56,213 nt of DNA from an uncultured Oscillospiraceae bacterium (lineage in GTDB: Bacteria > Bacillota > Clostridia > Oscillospirales > Oscillospiraceae): contig CANREY010000002.1 of the NCBI GenBank assembly GCA_947629755.1, positions 1 through 56,213 on the forward strand, read 5' to 3'. The position numbers and the translations under genes were made by a program. The notes below the pieces were generated by a model. That model was given only the letters and a program-made list of their open reading frames with translations. It searched no databases and was not told where the DNA came from. Within the stretch, counting starts at the first letter, position 1; each line of letters opens with the position of its first letter. Of the stretch, positions 1 through 6,626 are shown piece after piece.

Positions 1-231
1 GCCCCCGGCTTTTTGGTGAGCAACCAGAACCGCAAGCTCCTTTTCAACGACGACGGCACGCCCACGGCGAGAAGCGAGAAGATTCTGAACGGTACCCCCA
101 TGGGCCGTTTTGTGGACGCCGAGGAGCTTCTGGGCGGCGTCTTCTTCCTCTGCGACGACAAGGCCGCCAGCGCCATCACCGGCGTAGTCCTCCCCATCGA
201 CGCGGGCTTTGCCGCCTACTCCGGCGTGTGA
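1..231 (+). CDS. SDR-family D-mannonate oxidoreductase, C-terminal end (partial)
   Basis: The reading frame is open from the first base of the window, so the 5' end of the gene lies outside. The 76 visible residues are the C-terminus of a classical short-chain dehydrogenase/reductase. They include the LLFNDDGTPTARSEKIL and TPMGRF stretches and the final TGVVLPIDAGFAAYSGV. This last pattern (TGxxxPxDGGFxAxSG) is typical of the NAD-dependent D-mannonate/fructuronate oxidoreductases of Firmicutes (YjmF/UxuB-type SDR), which act in glucuronate breakdown. The catalytic Ser-Tyr-Lys residues are not in the window, so the substrate call rests on the C-terminal signature only. A strong terminator follows directly, so this is the last gene of its transcript. 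Confidence 0.75.
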   Translation, partial: APGFLVSNQNRKLLFNDDGTPTARSEKILNGTPMGRFVDAEELLGGVFFLCDDKAASAITGVVLPIDAGFAAYSGV

Positions 232-239
232 CATCGTAA

Positions 240-281
240 ATTTAAAAAAAAGCAGTCTGATTTCCGGACTGCTTTTTGTTT
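240..281 (+). terminator. Intrinsic terminator after the SDR gene
   Basis: A stem AGCAGTC / GGACTGCT with a short A+T loop is preceded by an A-run and followed by a T-run (TTTTTGTTT). The A-tract upstream means it could also work in the other direction. Confidence 0.85.
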
Positions 282-285
282 CCTG

Positions 286-315
286 TTGACTTATGCTCAT
301 AATGTATTGTATATT
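286..315 (+). promoter_or_regulatory. Sigma-A promoter for the aromatic acid exporter gene
   Basis: TTGACT and TATATT are separated by 18 bp directly after the upstream terminator. The start of transcription would fall near 322, so an earlier TTG in the same frame at 286 is inside the promoter and cannot be the start codon. Confidence 0.7.
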
Positions 316-333
316 TTTTCTGGGGTGATAACG

Positions 334-1365
334 ATGGAGGAATACAACAGCCGGAAAAAGCTCAGAAAATACGGAAAATATCTTCTGCAGGCGGTGAAGA
401 TCGGCATCGGGAGCAGTATCGCCATATACATCGCCCAGAGCCTGAACCTAAACTACGCGGTGTCGGCGGGCACGGTGACGCTCCTTACGCTGATGACCTC
501 AAAGCTTGAGACCTTCCGGCTGTCCCTGAGCCGCTTTCTGACCTTCGGCGTGACGCTTGCGCTGGCCCTTTTGGTGGTGTCCCACATAGACAACGTGTGG
601 CTTGCCTACGGGCTCATACTTATGATGGTGGTGTTCATCGCCCAGTCTCTGGGGCTCCAAGCCACCATCTCGGTAAACGCCGTAGTGGCGGCACACCTTG
701 TCACAAGCCGGGACCTCACCGGGCCGTCCATACTAAACGAGTTTCTCCTTGTGCTCATTGGCGTGACGCTGGCGGTGGCTCTTAACCTTTTCCACGCCAA
801 CTACTCCCACCGCCGGGAGATAATCGCCAGTATGCGTAGGGTCGAGGGCGAGCTTCAGGACATACTCCGAGAGGTGGCGGCGTACCTGAAGGGCGAGATG
901 ACCGGTCAGGTCTGGCGGGAGATCGGCGGCATCGAGGGGGAGCTTCAGGAGTACATAAAAAGCGCCTGGGAGTATCAGGACAACACCTTTCACTCCCACC
1001 CGGAGTACTACATATCCTATTTTGAGATGCGCCTTGAGCAGTTTCGCATACTCCACCGCCTCCACGGGGAGATTAAGCGCGTCCGCTCAATCCCCCAGCA
1101 GGCCGCCGTGGTGGCGGAGTATCTTGAGTACCTCTCCGGCTACGTGGTGGAGCTCAACGCGCCGGAAAAGCAGATAGAGCGCTTAGAGGCGCTCCTGGAG
1201 GACATGCGCCGTCAGGAGCTCCCCGCCACGAGGGAGGAGTTTGAGAGCCGCGCCATACTCTACCACGTGCTCATGGATCTTCAGGACTTTTTGGAGTGCA
1301 AGGTCCGGTTCGTCTCCGGCCTCAACGACTCCCAGCGCCGCCGGTATTGGAAGGCCGCCAAATGA
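334..1365 (+). CDS. Aromatic acid exporter family protein (ArAE_1/DUF939 type)
   Basis: This is a 343-residue membrane protein. The first ~160 residues contain about four to five hydrophobic segments, including GIGSSIAIYIAQSLNLNYAV and the VSAGTVTLLTLMTS stretch. The rest is a soluble, charged, helical domain rich in Glu and Arg. This order (N-terminal FUSC-like membrane half, C-terminal helical half) matches the ArAE_1 plus ArAE_1_C families, thought to move aromatic acids or related small molecules across the membrane. The substrate is unknown. The ATG at 334 was chosen because it lies downstream of the predicted transcription start and has a GGGGTGA sequence before it. The gene is transcribed alone. 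Confidence 0.8.
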   Translation: MEEYNSRKKLRKYGKYLLQAVKIGIGSSIAIYIAQSLNLNYAVSAGTVTLLTLMTSKLETFRLSLSRFLTFGVTLALALLVVSHIDNVWLAYGLILMMVVFIAQSLGLQATISVNAVVAAHLVTSRDLTGPSILNEFLLVLIGVTLAVALNLFHANYSHRREIIASMRRVEGELQDILREVAAYLKGEMTGQVWREIGGIEGELQEYIKSAWEYQDNTFHSHPEYYISYFEMRLEQFRILHRLHGEIKRVRSIPQQAAVVAEYLEYLSGYVVELNAPEKQIERLEALLEDMRRQELPATREEFESRAILYHVLMDLQDFLECKVRFVSGLNDSQRRRYWKAAK

Positions 1366-1407
1366 CGCAGAATTGATACAGAACATTTTCAGAATTTATG
1401 CCAAAAG

Positions 1408-1471
1408 TTGACTGTTTCGTTTCCCTCATTTATTAAATTATTTCCGGGATTCAGATCCCGGAAATTTTTTT
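1408..1471 (+). promoter_or_regulatory. Promoter followed at once by a terminator-like hairpin, upstream of the FemAB gene
   Basis: TTGACT (1408-1413) and TATTAA (1431-1436) are 17 bp apart, so transcription should begin near 1443. From there a stem TTTCCGGGAT / ATCCCGGAAA followed by a T-run extends to 1471, only 13 bases before the start codon. It may end upstream transcripts, act as an attenuator, or protect the 5' end of the mRNA. Confidence 0.6.
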
Positions 1472-1483
1472 GGGGGAAGCGGT

Positions 1484-2533
1484 ATGCGTATAGCGAAAAA
1501 TGAGGGGGATTTAGAGGAATTTCAGCGGTTTTTGGAGGAGAGCCCCGGCTGTCACTTCGCCCAGTCGCCCCTGTGGGCCAGGGTGAAGACCGGGTGGAAA
1601 TATGAGCTGGTGCTGTCCGAGGACGGGGACGGGAAGATCATCGGCGGGGCCGGGGTGCTCATTAAAAAGCTCCCCTTTTTCGGCAGCCTCATCTACTGCC
1701 CCCGCGGGCCGGTGTGCGGGGAGGACCCGCGGGTTTTTGAGGACGTAACAGCGGGCCTTAAATCGCTCATGGACCGTTACCGGTCCTTCGCCGTCATAGC
1801 CGAGCCCGACGTTTCGGAGACGGACGCGGCCTTTCGCTCATCGGCCCTGTCGCTGGGCTGGCGCTTTGGCAAAAACCGCGACGCCCGCGACATTATACAG
1901 CCCCGTTCCCTTTTCCGCATCGACCTTCAGGGCAAGACCGGCGTGGAGGTCATGAGCGCCTTTCACAAGAAGCTCCGCTACAACATACGTCTCGCCCAGC
2001 GCCGGGGCGTGGCGGTCGCCGAGGGAGGCTGGGAGGATCTGGACGCCTTCTCAGAGCTCATGGAGGTGACGGCAAGGCGGGACGGCTTCGCGGCGCGGGG
2101 CCGGGAGTACTACTACCGCCTCTGGGACGCTCTGGCCCCGGAGCACCTGACCATGCTCACCGCGAAGTTTGAAAACGAGCTCCTGGCCGCGGGGCTCTTT
2201 GTCCACATGGGCGGGAAGACCTGGTACCTCTACGGGGCCAGCGGCGATGAGCACCGGAACCTGATGCCCTGCCACCTCATGCAGTGGGAGGCCATTCAAA
2301 TGGCCATTCAAAGGGGCGACAGGCTATATGACCTTCGCGGGTTTTTGGAGATAACGGACGATACGGACCCCAAGAGCGGCCTATACCGCTTCAAGCGCCA
2401 GTTCGGCGGGGAGCTTGTCCGCCTTGCGGGCCTCATGTACCTCACAAATTCCCCAATAAAATACGCCCTTTTCCGTCTGGCGGAAAGGGCGTACAGGTGG
2501 ATTGGGCATTGGGTAGGAAAAATGGGGAGATAA
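1484..2533 (+). CDS. FemA/FemB-family peptidoglycan bridge-type aminoacyltransferase
   Basis: This 349-residue cytosolic protein has two GNAT-like halves, as in FemABX enzymes. These transfer amino acids from aminoacyl-tRNA to the peptidoglycan stem peptide on lipid II. The family-typical FHKKLRYNIRLAQRRGV stretch lies at about residues 160-175. The later GLYRFKRQFGGE stretch near the C-terminus (GxxxFKxxFGG) is a hallmark of the family. A GGGGGAAG ribosome binding site sits 5 bases before the ATG. The gene stands alone between its own promoter and a repeat-rich gap. The amino acid added and whether the cell has a cross-bridge cannot be read from the sequence. A related FemAB role in polysaccharide biosynthesis is the main alternative. 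Confidence 0.85.
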   Translation: MRIAKNEGDLEEFQRFLEESPGCHFAQSPLWARVKTGWKYELVLSEDGDGKIIGGAGVLIKKLPFFGSLIYCPRGPVCGEDPRVFEDVTAGLKSLMDRYRSFAVIAEPDVSETDAAFRSSALSLGWRFGKNRDARDIIQPRSLFRIDLQGKTGVEVMSAFHKKLRYNIRLAQRRGVAVAEGGWEDLDAFSELMEVTARRDGFAARGREYYYRLWDALAPEHLTMLTAKFENELLAAGLFVHMGGKTWYLYGASGDEHRNLMPCHLMQWEAIQMAIQRGDRLYDLRGFLEITDDTDPKSGLYRFKRQFGGELVRLAGLMYLTNSPIKYALFRLAERAYRWIGHWVGKMGR

Positions 2534-2818
2534 CTCAAAACGGGCGGGTCTGGGACCCGCCCCTACGGGTTGAATGGGGGATTTTTCAATATATGGCGTA
2601 GGGGAGGGTTCCAAACCCTCCCCTATCTAATAAGCGCCGTAGGCGCAACCTTATTCCCCGACCCCCCTTTCGGAAAGGGGGGTGGCCCCGCAGGGCCGGG
2701 GGGTTCGAGCCTGTTTGCCGTCGCTTCGTCTTATTAAGACGGGAGACGAGGGCTCTAATCCCCCCTGCCCCCCTTTTCCAAAAAGGGGGTAAGGGCCTGC
2801 GGGCGGGGAAATGTAACC
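2534..2818. repeat. Intergenic gap filled with short GC-rich palindromes
   Basis: No gene is visible. The gap holds palindromes of the family described again at 27.2, 47.2, 48.0 and 49.1 kb: GGGCGGGTC...GACCCGCCC at about 2541-2562 and GGGGAGGGTT...AACCCTCCCC at about 2600-2625. It also holds C-rich and G-rich hairpins (CCCCCCTTTCGG...GGGGGG, and CCCCCTTTTCC...GGGGG). These separate two convergent genes and could end transcription on both strands. Confidence 0.65.
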
Positions 2819-4102
2819 TTACACGTACTCCAGCGCCTGCTTTATATCCTCTATAAGGTCCTTGGCGTCCTCAAGCCCGCAGGACATGCGCACAAGGTCG
2901 GGGGTGATACCGGCGGCCACAAGCTCCGCGTCGTTCATCTGGCGGTGGGTGGCGCTGGCCGGGTGGAGACAGCAGGTCCGGGCGTCGGCCACGTGGGTCT
3001 CGATAGCGCCTAATTTAAGGTGCTTCATGAAGGTCTCCGCCGCCTGACGGCCCCCCGTAAAGCCGAAGGACACAACGCCGCAGGTGCCGTTTGGCATGTA
3101 TTTCATTGCCGTCTCGTGGTACTTGTCCCCCTCAAGGCCGGGGTAGATGACGAAGCTTATTTTCGGGTGGTCCTTTAAAAATTTCGCCACGGCGAGGCCG
3201 TTTTCGCAGTGCCGGGGCATTCTGACGTGAAGGCTCTCAAGGCCCAGATTGAGAATAAAGGCGTTCTGGGGCGACTGGATCGAGCCGAAGTCCCGCATGA
3301 GCTGGGCCGTGCACTTGGTGATAAACGCCCCCTCAAGGCCGAATTTTTTGGCGTAGGTGACGCCGTGGTAGCTGTCGTCGGGGGTGGTGAGGCCGGGGAA
3401 TTTGTCGGCGTGGGCCAGCCAGTCGAATTTACCGGAGTCAACTATGGCCCCGCCCACGCCCGCGCCGTGGCCGTCCATATACTTTGTGGTGGAGTGGGTG
3501 ACGATGTCCGCGCCCCACTCGATGGGCCGGCAGTTTACCGGCGTGGCAAAGGTGTTGTCCACAATGAGTGGCACGCCGTGGTCGTGGGCGGCCTTGGCGA
3601 ATTTCTCGATGTCCAGCACCGTCAGGGCGGGGTTGGCGATGGTCTCGCCGAACACGGCCTTGGTGTTGGGCCGGAAGGCGGCGTTCAGCTCCTCCTCGGT
3701 GCAGTCCGGGGAGACGAATGTGAAGTCCACGCCCATCTTGCGCATGGTCACGTGGAAGAGGTTATAGGTGCCGCCGTAGATGGTGGAGCTGGCCACCACG
3801 TGGTCGCCGCAGGTGGCGATGTTGAACACGGCGTAGAAGTTTGCCGCCTGGCCGGAGCTTGTGAGCATGGCCGCTGTGCCGCCCTCCAGCGCCGCTATTT
3901 TCGCCGCCACCATGTCGTTGGTGGGGTTCTGAAGGCGTGTGTAGAAGTAGCCTGACTCCTCCAGATCAAAGAGCTTGCCCATGTGCTCGCTGGTGTCGTA
4001 TTTGAAGGTGGTGGACTGTATGATGGGTATCTGTCTCGGCTCGCCGTTTCCCGGCGTGTACCCCGCCTGTACGCACCTTGTGCCCATTCCCTGCTTGCTC
4101 AT
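2819..4102 (-). CDS. metY: O-acetylhomoserine aminocarboxypropyltransferase / O-acetylhomoserine sulfhydrylase
   Basis: This 427-residue protein is a Cys/Met-metabolism PLP enzyme of the fold-type I family. It joins O-acetyl-L-homoserine with sulfide (or methanethiol) to give homocysteine (or methionine). The PLP lysine is in HSTTKYMDGHG (about residue 210), with the phosphate-binding SSGQAANFYA near residue 82 and the VDNTFATP motif near residue 182. The length and the PIIQSTTFKYDTSEHMGKLF start are typical of the long OAH-sulfhydrylase branch rather than cystathionine gamma-synthase. GAGGTAATTACAT precedes the ATG. No S-box or T-box was seen in the short leader. The matching acyltransferase, metA, is at 50.5 kb. 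Confidence 0.93.
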   Translation of the reverse strand: MSKQGMGTRCVQAGYTPGNGEPRQIPIIQSTTFKYDTSEHMGKLFDLEESGYFYTRLQNPTNDMVAAKIAALEGGTAAMLTSSGQAANFYAVFNIATCGDHVVASSTIYGGTYNLFHVTMRKMGVDFTFVSPDCTEEELNAAFRPNTKAVFGETIANPALTVLDIEKFAKAAHDHGVPLIVDNTFATPVNCRPIEWGADIVTHSTTKYMDGHGAGVGGAIVDSGKFDWLAHADKFPGLTTPDDSYHGVTYAKKFGLEGAFITKCTAQLMRDFGSIQSPQNAFILNLGLESLHVRMPRHCENGLAVAKFLKDHPKISFVIYPGLEGDKYHETAMKYMPNGTCGVVSFGFTGGRQAAETFMKHLKLGAIETHVADARTCCLHPASATHRQMNDAELVAAGITPDLVRMSCGLEDAKDLIEDIKQALEYV

Positions 4103-4161
4103 ATGTAATTACCTCTTTTCGGGTTTATTAAGGCGACGGGAGACGAACCCACGCCGGTTTA

Positions 4162-4190
4162 AGCATATCCCCCCAGCGGACGTTTGTCAA
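4162..4190 (-). promoter_or_regulatory. Sigma-A promoter for metY
   Basis: On the minus strand TTGACA and TATGCT are 17 bp apart, placing the transcription start near 4155. The -35 box overlaps the last codons of the upstream GNAT gene. Confidence 0.7.
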
Positions 4191-4645
4191 GAAATCTTTT
4201 CAAGGTCCCGGATAAATACCGTGTCGGAGTTTTTCGCGCCGATGTCCGGCGCGGGCACGTAGCCAAAGCGCCTGTAAAACCCCTCCGCCGTGTCGGTGGT
4301 GAGTATCGCCCGCCGAAGCCCCGCCCTTTTAAAGCTCTCCTCCGCCAGATGCAAAAGCTCCGTGCCGATCCCCCGGCCCCTGCTCTCCGGCTCCACCCAG
4401 AACTCCCGGATAAATCCGGCCCGGAAGCTGAAAAACCAGCTTTCAAAGCTCATGGGGCAAAACTGTATAAACCCCGCGGCGTGACCGTCCGGGGCGATAC
4501 TCATGACGGCGCTGTTCTCCCCGCCGTTCATCTCCCGAAAAAGCCCGTCCCAGTCCCGGACTGCAATATTGAGCTCCCCGAAATATCTGCGGAACATATC
4601 GGTAAAACGCGGATCGGTGAAATCTGTTATCGTTATATTATCCAT
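4187..4645 (-). CDS. GNAT-family N-acetyltransferase
   Basis: This 152-residue protein has the GNAT fold. The acetyl-CoA pyrophosphate-binding motif appears as ESRGRGIGTELLHLAEE (R/Q-x-x-G-x-G/A), and the following ILTTDTAEGFYRRFGYVP is the usual beta5-alpha4 region of this superfamily. The substrate is unknown. The start at 4645 was chosen because AAGGAG lies just before it. The frame extends further upstream, but only into the terminator hairpin and repeat element there. The gene has metY directly downstream on the same strand, which has its own promoter. Confidence 0.85.
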   Translation of the reverse strand: MDNITITDFTDPRFTDMFRRYFGELNIAVRDWDGLFREMNGGENSAVMSIAPDGHAAGFIQFCPMSFESWFFSFRAGFIREFWVEPESRGRGIGTELLHLAEESFKRAGLRRAILTTDTAEGFYRRFGYVPAPDIGAKNSDTVFIRDLEKIS

Positions 4646-4673
4646 AATTCTCCTTTTATCGCGGCCACAAAAA

Positions 4674-4935
4674 AGGCGTCCCCCCGACTGAGGGACGCCA
4701 CAGCCTGTCAAAGAACTCATATTCAATATTTTTTCTGACGACATGTGCGTCAGAAAAAATCCCTTTTGTTTTGCGGAGTGTACGGCCCTTCGGGCCGTGC
4801 GCGGAGCAAAACGGCAGAAAAATACTGCAAATAGGCCCGCAGGCCTTTTTGCGGTATTTTTCTCTCGTTCCCCTTTGTCGAAAAAGGCCGCAGGCCTTTT
4901 TCGACAAGCTGAGGCGTCCCCCGACTGAGGGACGC
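4674..4935. mobile_element. MITE-like hairpin repeat, copy A, between duplicated terminator hairpins
   Basis: The element body is 4701-4909 (209 bp). Its ends are imperfect inverted repeats (CAGCCTGTCAAA at the left, CAGCTTGTCGAAA read inward from the right). Inside are four hairpins in a row: TTTTTCTGAC...GTCAGAAAAA, a GTTTTGCGGAGT...GCGGAGCAAAAC stem around ACGGCCCTTCGGGCCGT, a GAAAAATAC...GTATTTTTC stem, and TTGTCGAAAAAGGCC...GGCCTTTTTCGACAA. It codes for nothing. It is flanked without gaps by two copies of the hairpin AGGCGTCCC...GGGACGCCA (4674-4700 and 4910-4935), which look like a target duplication. The left flank is followed on the minus strand by TTTTTT, so it is a working terminator. 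Copies B and C are at 6.4 and 55.9 kb. Confidence 0.75.
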
Positions 4936-4964
4936 CAAAACTGTGTCTAAGCTCCGTGGCCGCG

Positions 4965-5015
4965 TCAGGCTGTGGGCGAATGACACTCTATCCCCGTCAG
5001 GACAATGTTTTTCAT
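4965..5015 (-). pseudogene. Short leader ORF or 5' relic of a tryptophanyl-tRNA synthetase gene
   Basis: A very good promoter (TTGACA at 5064-5069, TATTAT at 5041-5046, 17 bp apart, minus strand) and an AGGCAGGTGA ribosome binding site lead to an ATG at 5015. The reading frame is only 16 codons long. It starts MKNIVLTG and then stops after IECHSPTA. Many Firmicutes TrpS proteins begin with MKxIxLTGDRPTG, so the first eight residues look like the start of trpS followed by unrelated sequence. The terminator hairpin and repeat element A follow directly. It could equally be an unrelated short peptide; the match is eight residues only. Confidence 0.4.
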
Positions 5016-5040
5016 GTCATTCACCTGCCTTTCCGATTTG

Positions 5041-5069
5041 ATAATACCACGCCGCGCCTGAAATGTCAA
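5041..5069 (-). promoter_or_regulatory. Strong sigma-A promoter reading into the short ORF at 5015
   Basis: TTGACA and TATTAT are 17 bp apart on the minus strand. The transcription start should be near 5034, directly upstream of an AGGCAGGTGA ribosome binding site. Confidence 0.75.
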
Positions 5070-5080
5070 CGGGCCGACCG

Positions 5081-5557
5081 TCAGTCATTACTTCTTGAGC
5101 ACTTCTCCGCGTCGATGGCCAAGACAAACATCAGGGCCATGAGGGCGTCGCGGGGGTCAACCACGTCGATGACGTAGGTGTCGGTCCAGTGGAGGAGCTC
5201 CTTTGAGATGGTGGCGATGGGGCCGCCCATGTCGCCAACGATAGAGTAATCCCACTCAAGAAAATCGCCGTCCACCCTCCAGCCGTTAAAGTCGATGTCG
5301 TAGCTGGGGTGGAAGGGGGTAAATCTGCGGCTCAGGGTCCCCATGTGCTCCTGCCCCAGATAGAGCTCGAACCGGGGCATCATGGAGAGCACCTTCTGCT
5401 TGACCGTGCCCACCTCGGCGCCGTACTGGTCGAAGATCTTGAGACAGTGTCCCCAGCTCATCTGGCCCTTGACGGTGTAGAGCACCCCTCCGGCCTCGTC
5501 GTAAATGTCGTAGGTGTCAAACCAGGTGAACATACGCTGTTTGAAGATCATACGCAT
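5081..5557 (-). CDS. LURP-one-related / YxjI-like beta-barrel protein
   Basis: This 158-residue soluble protein shows the LURP-one-related pattern. It starts MRMIFKQRMFTWFDTYDIYDEAG with a glycine-turn-rich series of beta strands (VLYTVKGQMSWGHCLKIFD, VGTVKQKVLSMMPRFELYLG). It ends with the family's hydrophobic helix around DPRDALMALMFVLAIDAEK. The fold is related to Tubby domains; the biochemical role in bacteria is not known. The ATG at 5557 follows a GGGGG ribosome binding site, while the longer frame would run through the promoter. It is a single gene with its own promoter. Confidence 0.8.
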   Translation of the reverse strand: MRMIFKQRMFTWFDTYDIYDEAGGVLYTVKGQMSWGHCLKIFDQYGAEVGTVKQKVLSMMPRFELYLGQEHMGTLSRRFTPFHPSYDIDFNGWRVDGDFLEWDYSIVGDMGGPIATISKELLHWTDTYVIDVVDPRDALMALMFVLAIDAEKCSRSND

Positions 5558-5606
5558 TTTAAATGTCCCCCTTCGGCGTTTTTTATTGATTTTTGCCTTT
5601 TTTAGT

Positions 5607-5635
5607 ATTATACTCCCAAATATCGTAGATTTCAA
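5607..5635 (-). promoter_or_regulatory. Sigma-A promoter for the LURP-one-like gene
   Basis: On the minus strand TTGAAA and TATAAT are exactly 17 bp apart. The divergent amidotransferase gene starts 14 bp beyond it, so the two genes share this short control region. Confidence 0.75.
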
Positions 5636-5648
5636 GGAGGCGCATATT

Positions 5649-6353
5649 ATGACAAAGCCGCTTATAGGCGTGACGGCGCTGGTGGACTATGGCCGGGAGA
5701 GCCTGTGGATGCTGCCGGGGTATTTTGAGGGCGTCTCGGAGGCCAGCGGCGTGCCGGTGATGCTCCCGGTGGTGTCCGACAGAGAGGACGCCGTGCGTCT
5801 TATGGACACGGTGGACGGGCTTTTGATCGCCGGAGGGCAGGACGTGTGCCCGGAGAAGTACGGCGATATGAGGCTCCCCGTCTGCGGCGAGACGAGCCCG
5901 GAGAGGGACGTGTCGGACGTAATGCTCCTTGACGAGGCCCTGAGGCTTGATAAGCCGGTGCTCGGCATCTGCCGGGGGATACAGCTCATAAACGTGCATC
6001 TGGGCGGCACGCTCTATCAGGACCTGCCCACCCAGCGCCCGTCGGACGTGTGCCACCGTCAGGTCCCGCCCTACGACCGGCCCAGCCACGATGTGAGCAT
6101 AGTCCGCAGTACGCCCCTCTGGGAGCTTTTTCGCACGGAAACGCTCCCCGTCAACAGCTGTCACCACCAAGCCATACGCTCCCTCGCCCCCGGCCTTCGG
6201 CCCATGGGAGTGTCCGAGGACGGACTTGTGGAGGCGGTCTACCTGCCTGACCGCTCCTTCCTTTTCGCCGTCCAGTGGCACCCGGAGTTCTCCCACAAGA
6301 CCGACGAAAACTCGAAAAGGATATTCCGGGCCTTCGTAAGGGCCTGCGGATAA
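5649..6353 (+). CDS. Gamma-glutamyl-GABA hydrolase family protein (class I glutamine amidotransferase-like, peptidase C26)
   Basis: This 234-residue protein has the class I amidotransferase triad. The nucleophile Cys is in LGICRGIQLINVHLGG (about residue 109), and the His and Glu are in VQWHPEFS (about residues 210-212). The order and the GGTLYQDLP stretch match PuuD-type enzymes, which release glutamate from gamma-glutamyl amides such as gamma-glutamyl-GABA. No other putrescine-pathway gene is nearby, so the substrate is open. The ATG at 5649 follows AAGGAGG by 8 bases. The gene reads towards argS, with repeat copy B between them. Confidence 0.88.
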   Translation: MTKPLIGVTALVDYGRESLWMLPGYFEGVSEASGVPVMLPVVSDREDAVRLMDTVDGLLIAGGQDVCPEKYGDMRLPVCGETSPERDVSDVMLLDEALRLDKPVLGICRGIQLINVHLGGTLYQDLPTQRPSDVCHRQVPPYDRPSHDVSIVRSTPLWELFRTETLPVNSCHHQAIRSLAPGLRPMGVSEDGLVEAVYLPDRSFLFAVQWHPEFSHKTDENSKRIFRAFVRACG

Positions 6354-6358
6354 ATAAA

Positions 6359-6613
6359 CCGGGCCGCCTGATGGCGGCCCGATAGCCTGTCGAAAAAGGC
6401 CTGCGGCCTTTTCCGACAAAGGGGAACGAGCGAAAAATACCGCAAAAAGGCCTGCGGGCCTATTTGCGGTATTTTTCTGCCGTCACGCCGCGCGCGCCGC
6501 AAGCGGCACACTTGCGTGACAAAAGGTAATTTTCGCGACGCGCATGTCGCCGCGAAAATCGATTGATTTTGAGTTTTTTGACAATCTGCCGGGCCGCCTG
6601 CTGGCGGCCCGAT
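6359..6613. mobile_element. MITE-like hairpin repeat, copy B, between duplicated hairpins
   Basis: The element body is 6384-6588 (205 bp), inverted relative to copy A. Its ends AGCCTGTCGAAAAAGGCC and (from the right) CAGATTGTCAAAAAACTC match those of copy A. The four internal hairpins are kept, but one has a different arm sequence (TCACGCCGCGCG...CGTGA instead of GTTTTGC...). It is flanked exactly by CCGGGCCGCC...GGCGGCCCGAT at 6359-6383 and 6589-6613, which differ at one base. This hairpin is unrelated in sequence to the one around copy A, so the duplication belongs to the target and not to the element. It lies between the convergent amidotransferase and argS genes. Confidence 0.75.
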
Positions 6614-6626
6614 ATTATTGGATTTT

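Noticed and set aside
2701..2760. tRNA-like GGTTCGAGCC segment
   Set aside because: No acceptor, D or anticodon stem can be drawn around it; it is part of the GC-rich hairpin gap.
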